Shown piece by piece: positions 1-6,601 of a DNA stretch of 9,725 nt. Position 1 is the first letter of the stretch; every line of letters begins with the position of its first letter. A model generated the notes under the pieces. It had not been told where the DNA came from and did no database searches. It saw nothing but the letters and a program-made list of their open reading frames with translations. Source of the DNA: Spirochaetaceae bacterium. Lineage in GTDB: Bacteria; Spirochaetota; Spirochaetia; Treponematales; Treponemataceae. The stretch lies in the NCBI GenBank assembly GCA_017646305.1, contig JAGCMR010000289.1, positions 1-9,725 of the forward strand, given 5' to 3'. Made by a program: the position numbers and the translations under genes.

Positions 1-708
1 GAGCTGAAAATATCAAAAATATTGCCCAAGTTCGGTGAATATTTTAAGAAAACCCTTTTTTCTTTTGAAGGTGCCTTCAACGTAGTAAAGTCAATCGTAA
101 AGGTGGCAGTGATTTTTATTGCAGCCTATTTGTTGATTCGTAGTGAAACACGGCAACTCATTTCTCTCATGAACACCAATTTCTGGGACGGTGTGGTGTT
201 CATTGCGGAAACCACTGCAAAATTATTGATTATTACTTCTATTATTTTTATTGTCATTGCTATTCCTGATTACATCGTGCAAAAAAAACAGTTTATGGAA
301 TCAATGAAAATGACCAAGCAGGAAGTAAAGCAGGAATACAAGGAGTTGGAAGGAGATCCCTTAGTAAAGGGGCGGTTGCGTCAGTATATGCATGAAATGT
401 TACGTCGCAATATTCCTGCTGCTGTTGCCAAATCCGATGTGGTAATTACCAACCCAACCCATTATGCCGTAGCTATTCAATATGATAGTACTACCATGGC
501 AGGTCCTATGGTTATGGCTAAGGGTGTGGATTCCTTGGCACGTCGTATTCGTGAAATAGCCACGGAAAACAAGGTTCCGTTGGTAGAAAACCGTCCCTTG
601 GCTCGAGCCCTCTACGCAGAGGTAGAAATTGGTGAAATGGTGCCAGAAAACTACTATCAAGCACTAGCAGTAATTCTTGCGAACGTGTATAATACAAAAG
701 GGAAATAA
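1..708 (+). CDS. flhB: Flagellar export switch protein FlhB, 3' part (5' end outside window)
   Basis: FlhB is an inner-membrane component of the flagellar type III export gate; its autocleaved cytoplasmic domain switches export from rod/hook to filament substrates. The reading frame is open from base 1, so the first 235 visible residues are the C-terminal two thirds of a protein that is usually about 350-380 residues; a TTG at base 22 is not a credible start. Visible parts are two hydrophobic segments (about residues 27-47 and 59-90 of the fragment), a charged linker helix, and the FlhB_C domain with the NPTH self-cleavage motif at bases 451-462 (cleavage between N and P), followed by the conserved AVAI strand. 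The C-terminal end (ENRPLARALY, then VPENYYQALA) matches the family. The gene stops at TAA 706-708, 39 bases before flhA. An A8 run lies at 281-288. Identification is secure from the motif and from flhA following it. Confidence 0.96.
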   Translation, partial: ELKISKILPKFGEYFKKTLFSFEGAFNVVKSIVKVAVIFIAAYLLIRSETRQLISLMNTNFWDGVVFIAETTAKLLIITSIIFIVIAIPDYIVQKKQFMESMKMTKQEVKQEYKELEGDPLVKGRLRQYMHEMLRRNIPAAVAKSDVVITNPTHYAVAIQYDSTTMAGPMVMAKGVDSLARRIREIATENKVPLVENRPLARALYAEVEIGEMVPENYYQALAVILANVYNTKGK

Positions 709-729
709 GGCTGTAGGTTACAGTTTTGT
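709..729 (+). promoter_or_regulatory. Small stem-loop with T-rich tail between flhB and flhA
   Basis: Directly after the flhB stop, CTGTA (711-715) and TACAG (719-723) form a perfect 5-bp inverted repeat around the 3-base loop GGT. Two G-U wobble pairs (709-710 with 724-725) can extend the stem, and T-rich sequence TTTTGTT follows. The shape resembles a weak intrinsic terminator or attenuator, or a 3'-end stabiliser. It is short, and the flhA ribosome site (AAAGGTGGGG, 731-740) follows immediately, so partial read-through control is only a guess. Confidence 0.35.
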
Positions 730-747
730 TAAAGGTGGGGAAAAAGT

Positions 748-2832
748 ATGCCGTCAGTCGGTAAATCAAAGTTATTCAATAACACAGCGGATCTTACGAT
801 AGCTATCTGTGCCATCGTTGTAGTAATGATGTTGATTGTGCCTCTGCCAACGCTTTTGTTGGATGTGCTAATGGCACTGAACCTTTTGTTCGCTGTTCTC
901 ATGTTACTCATTGTTCTCTCTACACCAAAGGCCACGGATTTTGCGTCCTTTCCAACAATGTTGCTGGTGTCCACCGTTTTTGGTTTGGGAATTAACGTTT
1001 CCTCAACTCGTCTTATACTGGGACAGGGACAGAATTTTGATGGAAAGATGGTTAAGGCCTTTGCCAGCTTCGTTGTAGGAAGTACGGGAGACGAGGGGCT
1101 GCTCATTGGTTTTGTAATTTTTATCATCTTGATTGCAGTGCAGGCCTTTGTTATTACCAAGGGAGCCTCCCGTGTTGCAGAGGTTGCTGCACGATTCACC
1201 TTGGATGCCATGCCCATGAAGCAGGCTGCTGTTGAGGCAGAGTACAATTCTGGTGCAATTACTGAAGAAGAAGCTCGTAAGCGAAAGATGGATGTTCAGC
1301 GAGAGGCTGACTTCTATGGAGCCATGGACGGTGCCTCTAAATTCGTTTCTGGAAACGTAAAAGTAGGTATCTTCATTACCGTGGTTAACCTGGTGGTGGG
1401 CCTTATCTTTGGAATGGTGCTGCGAAATGAGGCCTTTGGTACAGCAATTAAAACCTATGCATCCTTTACTATTGGTGACGGTCTTTTGTCTCAGTTGCCT
1501 TCCTTGCTGGTTTCCTTTGCTACTGGTATTATCGTAACTCGTTCTGCCTCTGATCAGACCTTGGGTATTGACGTGCGCAAGCAATTCTCCCAAAGTGCTT
1601 GGATTTATTATGTTGCCGGTGGAACCATGGCTCTTATTGGTGTTTTCCCTGGTTTCCCTTGGTATGTATTGATTCCAATGGGTGGTGCCCTTGGATTTTT
1701 GGGTTATAAGCTTCAGAGTATGCAGAAGGTTGCTGCCATTGAAAAAAAACTGGCCGAAAAGGCTGGTGCTGCTCAGTCCACCAGTCCCTCTGGAGATGCA
1801 AATACCGTTACTCCACCAGATCCCCTGTCCTTGGAATTGGGTTATGCTTTGATTCCGTTGGTAGACAAGGAAAAGGGTGCGGAATTGCTAGAGCGTGTTC
1901 AGCTTATCCGTCGTGAAATGGCCTTTGATATGGGTGTAAATCTTCCCCGTATCCGTATCACAGATAATATTCGGCTAGATTCCAGTGAATATAGCTTTAA
2001 GATTAAGGGTGTTACCGCTGGTAGTGCCCGTATCAAGATGGGTTGGTATTTGTGTATCAACTCTGGTGGTGTTACAGAAGAAATTCCTGGAGAGCGTACG
2101 GTGGAGCCTGCTTTTGGTTTGCCCGCCGTATGGGTATCTCAGGAAAACAGGGATCGTGCAGAGCGAGCTGGATATGCGGTAGTTGATCCCCCAACCATGA
2201 TTGCAACTCATTTAACAGAAATCATCAAGCGGCGTGCAGATGAGATTCTTGGTCGTCAAGAAGTACAAATCCTCATCGAGTCTACTCGAAAGGATTATCC
2301 TGCAGTTGTCGAAGAAGTTATGCAGAACTTTAAGGTGGGTGAAATCGTTAAGGTTTTGCAGGGTCTTTTGCGAGAACAGGTATCTATCCGCAATTTGGTG
2401 GTAATTTTGGAAACCTTAGCAGACTACGGTGGAATCACCAAAAAAACAGACGTATTGGTAGAGCGCGTTCGTCAGGCACTTGGTCGTCAGATTTGTCTAC
2501 AATATGCAGATCCCAATGGTGTTCTTCACGTGTTTACTGTTTCCCAGCCCTTCTTGGAAACCTTGCTAGAAAGTAAGGCCGACACTGTAGATGGTCCTGT
2601 TGCTATGCTGGATCCTGTTACTCACCGTAAGTGGATTTCTGCTGTAAGTACCGCTATTGCCACCGCCCGAAACCAAGGATACAGCTTCCCTGTAATTCTT
2701 TGTCCCGAAACAGTGCGTAGCTTGGTAAAAAATAGCATTGAGCGAGAATTGCCTGGTATTGTGGTGCTTTCATCTGCAGAAATAACCAACGATATTAGAT
2801 TGGAATCTTTGGGAGGAATAGACGTTGAGTAG
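748..2832 (+). CDS. flhA: Flagellar type III export gate protein FlhA
   Basis: FlhA forms the nonameric export ring in the flagellar base; its membrane part couples proton motive force to export and its cytoplasmic part docks chaperone-substrate complexes. The 694-residue length is normal for the family. The ATG at 748 follows a strong ribosome site (AGGTGGGG). About eight hydrophobic segments lie before residue 325. The FHIPEP region runs from residue 55 to 210: ATDFASFPTMLL, NVSSTRLIL, ITKGASRVAEVAARF, then READFYGAMDGASKF. A linker near residues 330-355 leads to the FlhA_C domain (about 358-694), with the conserved GLLREQVSIRNLVVILETLAD stretch. Two departures stand out: N203 (1354-1356) sits where enterobacterial FlhA has an important aspartate after ASKFV, and MPMKQ (residues 155-159) replaces the usual MPGKQ. 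The gene overlaps flhF by 8 bases. Identification is secure. Confidence 0.97.
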   Translation: MPSVGKSKLFNNTADLTIAICAIVVVMMLIVPLPTLLLDVLMALNLLFAVLMLLIVLSTPKATDFASFPTMLLVSTVFGLGINVSSTRLILGQGQNFDGKMVKAFASFVVGSTGDEGLLIGFVIFIILIAVQAFVITKGASRVAEVAARFTLDAMPMKQAAVEAEYNSGAITEEEARKRKMDVQREADFYGAMDGASKFVSGNVKVGIFITVVNLVVGLIFGMVLRNEAFGTAIKTYASFTIGDGLLSQLPSLLVSFATGIIVTRSASDQTLGIDVRKQFSQSAWIYYVAGGTMALIGVFPGFPWYVLIPMGGALGFLGYKLQSMQKVAAIEKKLAEKAGAAQSTSPSGDANTVTPPDPLSLELGYALIPLVDKEKGAELLERVQLIRREMAFDMGVNLPRIRITDNIRLDSSEYSFKIKGVTAGSARIKMGWYLCINSGGVTEEIPGERTVEPAFGLPAVWVSQENRDRAERAGYAVVDPPTMIATHLTEIIKRRADEILGRQEVQILIESTRKDYPAVVEEVMQNFKVGEIVKVLQGLLREQVSIRNLVVILETLADYGGITKKTDVLVERVRQALGRQICLQYADPNGVLHVFTVSQPFLETLLESKADTVDGPVAMLDPVTHRKWISAVSTAIATARNQGYSFPVILCPETVRSLVKNSIERELPGIVVLSSAEITNDIRLESLGGIDVE
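2811..2827 (+). promoter_or_regulatory. Ribosome binding site fixing the TTG start of flhF
   Basis: GGGAGGA (2811-2817) lies inside the end of flhA, 7 bases before TTG at 2825. This strong site at good spacing supports a TTG start that overlaps the flhA stop. There is no in-frame ATG nearby until residue 42, which would remove conserved N-terminal sequence. Confidence 0.7.
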
Positions 2833-4132
2833 AACTACAAAAGTACGACCTCGCACTGAAATTGCTCCTACATATAATGAATGTATTGCACGAATTCGCG
2901 AGCAATGGGGAGATGACTACAATATCGTAGAAAGACGACAAACTACTATGCCTAAATTTTTAGGTATGGGCTCAAGGCCTGCTGTAGAGGTAGTCTATAC
3001 TGTGGTAGATACAGCCCAAATTCGTGATAGAATGCAGGAAGTTACTGTTCGTCCAGCTCGTCCTACTGGCGGTGGAAATGGCCAAAGAGCAAGTGAAGAA
3101 GCATTGCGTCAACAGATTAATGATGCTGTTAACAAGATGATTGTAAGTTCTGGGACAGGTCTTTTTTCTCAAAATGACCTTAGTGCTCTCACCAAAAAAA
3201 TTGAGGAGCTGAGTTCAGCTATCTCCAATCTTCCTACAACCCAGCAATCAATTCCTGTAATCAATAAAATTGAAGAAATGCTGGAAGAAAATGAGTTTAC
3301 ACCTGCATATATCAAGAAAATTTCTGAGCGAATTCGTTCAGAGTTTTCTCTTGATGAACTAAATGACGAGGAAATGGTTCAAAAAAAGGTTGTTGAATGG
3401 ATCGGAGAATCAATAGAATTGTATCCTCATTTGGACTTAGTTCGTAAGCCTACAGTTTTGATTTTGGTCGGTCCTACAGGTGTCGGAAAAACAACCACCA
3501 TAGCTAAAATGGCTGCTAAATATCGATTGGGAAGTATGGACTTGAATCTTAGAATGGTTTCCATAGATCATTTCCGAATTGCAGCTCAGGAACAGCTTAA
3601 AATTTACGGTGGCCACATGGATATTCCCACCACTGCAGCTTCTTCTGCGAAGGATATTGCCGACTTAATTAAGTTCGATGGTAATAAATTGGATGTTATG
3701 CTTATTGATACCATCGGTCTTAGTCCCCACGACTACGAAACAATTGGTAAAATGCGGGCTCTGTTGGACATTCCCAGCTGTAAGCCCAATGTATTTTTGG
3801 CTATTTCAGCCTCTACCAAGTCTAGTGATTTGCGGGATATTTTCCGTAATTACGAAACCTTTGAATACGAAGGAATTATCGTTACGAAATTTGATGAGAC
3901 AAACCACGTAGGAAATATTCTCAGTATTCTTCAAGAAAAAAGAAAGCCAGTAGCCTATATTTCTTCTGGTCAGGTGGTACCACGTGATTTTGAAGAAGCA
4001 AGTGTACTTAGGTTTTTGACAAAACTCACCGATTTTAAACTAGATATAGATGCTCTGGAAAAAAAATTTCCTTCACGGTCTACGGATAAGGCTGAAGTGG
4101 AAAACCAAAAACCAGATGGAGGAGCCTCGTAA
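2825..4132 (+). CDS. flhF: Flagellar SRP-type GTPase FlhF
   Basis: FlhF is an SRP-family GTPase that recruits early flagellar parts to their assembly site, the cell pole in polar-flagellated bacteria, and in spirochaetes it is linked to flagellar number and position. The 435 residues show a basic N-terminal domain (about 1-75, containing PTYNECIARIREQWGDDY), a variable helical N region (about 90-205), and the G domain (about 210-410). G-domain motifs are the P-loop GPTGVGKTTT (residues 216-225), the DHFRIAAQEQL motif (D248), DTIGLSP (295-301), TKFDET (354-359) and SSGQVVPRDFEEA near 390. The usual DTAGR arginine is replaced by L299. The C-terminal tail after residue 410 is Lys/Glu-rich and its coding sequence carries an A8 run (4059-4066). 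The TTG start overlaps flhA by 8 bases; the TAA stop abuts the flhG ATG. Family identification is secure. Confidence 0.95.
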   Translation: MSRTTKVRPRTEIAPTYNECIARIREQWGDDYNIVERRQTTMPKFLGMGSRPAVEVVYTVVDTAQIRDRMQEVTVRPARPTGGGNGQRASEEALRQQINDAVNKMIVSSGTGLFSQNDLSALTKKIEELSSAISNLPTTQQSIPVINKIEEMLEENEFTPAYIKKISERIRSEFSLDELNDEEMVQKKVVEWIGESIELYPHLDLVRKPTVLILVGPTGVGKTTTIAKMAAKYRLGSMDLNLRMVSIDHFRIAAQEQLKIYGGHMDIPTTAASSAKDIADLIKFDGNKLDVMLIDTIGLSPHDYETIGKMRALLDIPSCKPNVFLAISASTKSSDLRDIFRNYETFEYEGIIVTKFDETNHVGNILSILQEKRKPVAYISSGQVVPRDFEEASVLRFLTKLTDFKLDIDALEKKFPSRSTDKAEVENQKPDGGAS

Positions 4133-4993
4133 ATGGAAAATCAAGCCTCAGAATTAAAAATGCTGATGAAAGAACATGGTGGTAAACAGCATCGTCCTCG
4201 AATTATTGCAATAACAAGTGGAAAGGGTGGAGTTGGCAAGACCAATATTTCCATCAATATGTCTATTGCCTATGCCCAAATCGGAAAAAAGGTTTTGCTT
4301 ATTGACGGCGATTTCGGTATGGCTAATGTAAACGTATTGTTGAATATTGTTCCCCAGTATAATCTGCTTCATGTAGTAAATCAGCAAAAACGGATGGACG
4401 AAATTATTACTGATACTGAATTCGGTATTAAATTTATTGCTGGAGCTAATGGTTTTTCTCAGATAGCGAATCTTTCTGAAAGTGAGCTTGAGTATTTTAT
4501 TGATGAATTAAATACCTTGAATGCCTTTGATATCATCATTATTGATACTGCTGCGGGAATTGCAAATAATGTGCTTCAGCTTGTAGGTGCTGCTGATGAA
4601 GTTTTCATTGTCACCACTCCTGAGCCAACGGCAATTACTGATGCATATGGTATTATCAAGATTATTACTACAGAAATTTCCGTTCATCGAGAGATGAAAT
4701 TACAGCTTCTAGTAAATCGTGTTCATTCAGGTGATGAAGGTAAAAGAATTGCAGATAGAATCATTAATATTGCAAGCCAATTCCTCAATTATAAAATAGA
4801 ATATTTAGGTTTTATCTATGATGACCCTGCAGTATCTATGTCTGTTATTCGACAAAAACCATTCATGGAGGTGCTACCCTCATCTAAACCTTCTGTTTGT
4901 ATCAAGCATATTGTTGGTAGGGTAGAAAAGATGGAATTCCATGGTTCTGAAGGGGTATCAGGCTTCTTAAAGAAATTCCTTTCAAAAAAATAG
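4133..4993 (+). CDS. flhG: MinD-type ATPase FlhG (FleN/YlxH), flagellar number regulator
   Basis: FlhG is a ParA/MinD-family ATPase that controls flagellar number and stimulates FlhF GTPase activity. In its 286 residues I see a deviant Walker A motif SGKGGVGKT (29-37; signature K31, catalytic K36), the switch motif IDGDFGMANVNVLL (57-70; D60), and Walker B DIIIIDTAAG (133-142; D138). The N-terminal stretch NQASELK (residues 3-9) resembles the DQAxxLR activator helix by which FlhG touches FlhF. The C-terminal segment SGFLKKFLSKK looks like the amphipathic membrane-targeting helix of MinD/FlhG. The ATG follows the flhF stop with no gap (TAAATG), and GGAGGAG at 4118-4124 serves as ribosome site, so expression is probably coupled to flhF. 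It could be annotated simply as MinD or ParA, but context favours FlhG. Confidence 0.94.
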   Translation: MENQASELKMLMKEHGGKQHRPRIIAITSGKGGVGKTNISINMSIAYAQIGKKVLLIDGDFGMANVNVLLNIVPQYNLLHVVNQQKRMDEIITDTEFGIKFIAGANGFSQIANLSESELEYFIDELNTLNAFDIIIIDTAAGIANNVLQLVGAADEVFIVTTPEPTAITDAYGIIKIITTEISVHREMKLQLLVNRVHSGDEGKRIADRIINIASQFLNYKIEYLGFIYDDPAVSMSVIRQKPFMEVLPSSKPSVCIKHIVGRVEKMEFHGSEGVSGFLKKFLSKK

Positions 4994-5033
4994 ATACTTA
5001 CTTGCAGGTATCCTTGAGCCTATCTTTTCTCTT
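4988..5033 (+). terminator. Possible weak terminator after flhG
   Basis: AAA-T-AGATA (4988-4996, overlapping the stop) can pair with TATCTTTT (5021-5028) with one bulged base, and T-rich sequence follows. An alternative shorter hairpin uses GATAC (4993-4997) and GTATC (5008-5012). Neither has a GC-rich stem, so termination here is uncertain. The main support is the promoter that follows at once. Confidence 0.22.
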
Positions 5034-5038
5034 TTAAC

Positions 5039-5067
5039 TTGACCTTATAGGTTTTTTGTCTTAAAAT
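5039..5067 (+). promoter_or_regulatory. Sigma-70-type promoter ahead of the 5085 gene and fliA
   Basis: TTGACC (5039-5044) and TAAAAT (5062-5067) are separated by exactly 17 bases, each differing from the consensus at one position. Transcription would begin near 5074, only about 11 bases before the ATG at 5085, so the leader would consist almost entirely of the GGAGGA ribosome site (5075-5080). The site sits in the largest gap between protein genes of the cluster, which supports a secondary start that supplies the sigma factor and downstream genes independently of flhB-flhG. I saw no motility-sigma (TAAA-N15-GCCGATAA type) promoter here. Confidence 0.6.
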
Positions 5068-5084
5068 GTGTACTGGAGGACCCT

Positions 5085-5786
5085 ATGACTAAACCCAATT
5101 TCATAATAATTCCCGTGTGTGTTGGGTTTTTTTTATCCTGCATTGTAGGGCTTATTTCTAATGTAGCTTTTGGTATTGTACTACTTCGTGCATTAATCTT
5201 TGCCGTACTGTTCGGTGTTTTGGGGTTTGGTGTAGGAATTGTATTCCAGCGTTTTCTTTTGGATTCATCGGATTTAGAGGGTGGTAGTGAAGCTTCTGCG
5301 GGACCTCGCCAAGGTTCTGTTGTAGATTTATCCATCGGTGATGAGCCTTTAGAAGAAGATGAAAATGGACCAGATTTCTATGTGAGAAAAGATATTTCCA
5401 GTTCTGATCACATGAAGCATCCAGAACCATCATCAGGTTCTACAGGTGAAGCCCCTGCGAGTACTTCTCACCTAATAACAGAACAGGGAAGTGTCTCAAC
5501 GGTTGCTCCACAGGAGCAATTTAAGCCGATTGCTCTTGGTACATCTTCTCAGGATGGATCCCAGGGAAATGCTGCAGGTGGTTCTGGTGATGGTGATATT
5601 TTGCCAGAAATTGGTGATTTATCTATGATTGGGTCCAAGGATGAGGAGGTTGTTCCTTCAGTTGGAATGGATTTACCTATTGCTAACGGAATGGAAACAA
5701 GCCAAGGTAGGAGTAATGTAGGGACATCATCTGATTCCCAAACCATTGCACAGGCTATAAGAACGGTTTTAGCACGAGACAGCTAA
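5085..5786 (+). CDS. Two-helix membrane protein with long acidic Ser/Gly-rich tail, function unknown
   Basis: I do not recognise a named family. The 233-residue product starts with two hydrophobic helices (about residues 6-28 and 31-55) joined by a very short turn, so both ends probably face the cytoplasm. A low-complexity tail rich in Ser, Gly, Glu and Asp follows (about 60-215). Within it, DLSIGDEPLEEDENGPDFYV (81-100) and ILPEIGDLSMIG (172-183) look like short linear motifs, and the end IAQAIRTVLARDS could form a helix. The coding context is real: GGAGGA lies 4 bases before the ATG, and fliA follows 17 bases after the stop. My recollection is that treponemes carry a similar protein between flhG and the sigma factor gene; I infer a flagella-linked membrane protein. 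The function remains unknown. Confidence 0.85.
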   Translation: MTKPNFIIIPVCVGFFLSCIVGLISNVAFGIVLLRALIFAVLFGVLGFGVGIVFQRFLLDSSDLEGGSEASAGPRQGSVVDLSIGDEPLEEDENGPDFYVRKDISSSDHMKHPEPSSGSTGEAPASTSHLITEQGSVSTVAPQEQFKPIALGTSSQDGSQGNAAGGSGDGDILPEIGDLSMIGSKDEEVVPSVGMDLPIANGMETSQGRSNVGTSSDSQTIAQAIRTVLARDS

Positions 5787-5789
5787 TAT

Positions 5790-5806
5790 AAGGGTGTGGA
5801 GGAATG
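5790..5806 (+). promoter_or_regulatory. Double ribosome binding site of fliA
   Basis: Two purine-rich sites precede the fliA ATG at 5804. AAGGG (5790-5794) lies 9 bases upstream, while the stronger GGAGGA (5798-5803) directly abuts the start codon, too close for normal initiation. No better in-frame start lies just downstream. The stronger site may sequester or slow ribosomes, which could tune sigma factor output. Confidence 0.45.
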
Positions 5807-6592
5807 GCTGTTATAACAATAGATGACAAATCAGAAGAAGATCTTTGGATAGAGTTCAAGAAAACCCGCTCTCCTGAGTTGCGGGATGCTTTTATCCGTA
5901 AATATATGCCTCTTGTCAAATATGTTGCTGGTAAGGTTGCTACAGGTATGCCTGGCAATGTTGAATTTGATGATTTGGTGGGCTTTGGTCAGTTTGGCCT
6001 TTTAGACGCAATCAATAAGTATGATCCTGCAAAAAACGTAAAATTCAAAACCTACGCCGTTACTCGTATTCGTGGTTCTATGATTGATGAGCTACGAGTT
6101 TTAGACTGGGTTCCTCGGTCAGTGCGACAAAAGGCTAGGGAAATAGAGGATGCTATTGTTGAGGTTGAATCTCGGTTGGGTCGTCCTGCCACTGATGCTG
6201 AAATTGCTGATTCTATGGGTATGAGTGAGGAGGAATTCCAGCAGGTTGTAATGCGGGTTTCTGGTATCAGTATGTTATCCTTAGATGATGTGTGGTATCC
6301 AGGTGATGATTCCGATAGGATTCCCATTGGGGATAGCATAGAATCTCCTTCCAGTTATAATCCTGATGTGATTGTTGAACGGGAAGAAATTCGCCGTGTT
6401 ATCAGTGAATCAATAAAAGAGCTCCCAGAAAAAGAAAAGATGGTTCTCGTCCTGTATTATCATGAGGATTTGACCTTTAAGGAAATAGGACAGGTTCTTA
6501 ATGTAAGTGAATCTCGTATTTCTCAGTTACATTCAAAGGCAAATCTTCGTCTACGATCAAGGTTAACTAATATTAGAAAAGGTATTATGTAG
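5804..6592 (+). CDS. fliA: Motility sigma factor FliA/WhiG (sigma-28 family)
   Basis: This 262-residue protein is the alternative sigma factor that directs RNA polymerase to late flagellar and chemotaxis genes. Region 2 (about 24-103) includes FIRKYMPLVKYVAGK, the core-binding FDDLVGFGQFGLLDAI, and the promoter-melting stretch YDPAKNVKFKTYAVTRIRG followed by SMIDELRVLDWVPRSVR. Region 3 spans about 105-185. Region 4 (about 195-255) ends with the DNA-binding helix-turn-helix LTFKEIGQVLNVSESRISQLH (223-243). Length and the DWVPRSVR motif separate it from primary and general-stress sigma factors. The gene lies 17 bases after the 5085 gene, and its TAG stop is part of the fapA ribosome site (TAGGAG). 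No anti-sigma flgM is visible in the window. It may equally be labelled whiG, sigD or rpoF. Confidence 0.96.
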   Translation: MAVITIDDKSEEDLWIEFKKTRSPELRDAFIRKYMPLVKYVAGKVATGMPGNVEFDDLVGFGQFGLLDAINKYDPAKNVKFKTYAVTRIRGSMIDELRVLDWVPRSVRQKAREIEDAIVEVESRLGRPATDAEIADSMGMSEEEFQQVVMRVSGISMLSLDDVWYPGDDSDRIPIGDSIESPSSYNPDVIVEREEIRRVISESIKELPEKEKMVLVLYYHEDLTFKEIGQVLNVSESRISQLHSKANLRLRSRLTNIRKGIM

Positions 6593-6601
6593 GAGACACC
6601 A

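Noticed and set aside
22..24. TTG at base 22 as the flhB start
   Set aside because: The frame is open to base 1 and the fragment begins in the middle of FlhB; the missing 5' part simply lies outside the window.
729..1593. Long open frames on the minus strand opposite flhA (172 and 196 codons)
   Set aside because: They lie wholly antisense to a strongly conserved gene, have Ser/Thr/Asn-rich unnatural composition, and have no ribosome site or operon context.
5761..5789. Possible extra promoter just before fliA (TAATAT at 5784-5789)
   Set aside because: The sequence 17 bases upstream (GAACGG) has no resemblance to a -35 box, and the 17-base gap with the preceding gene suits co-transcription.
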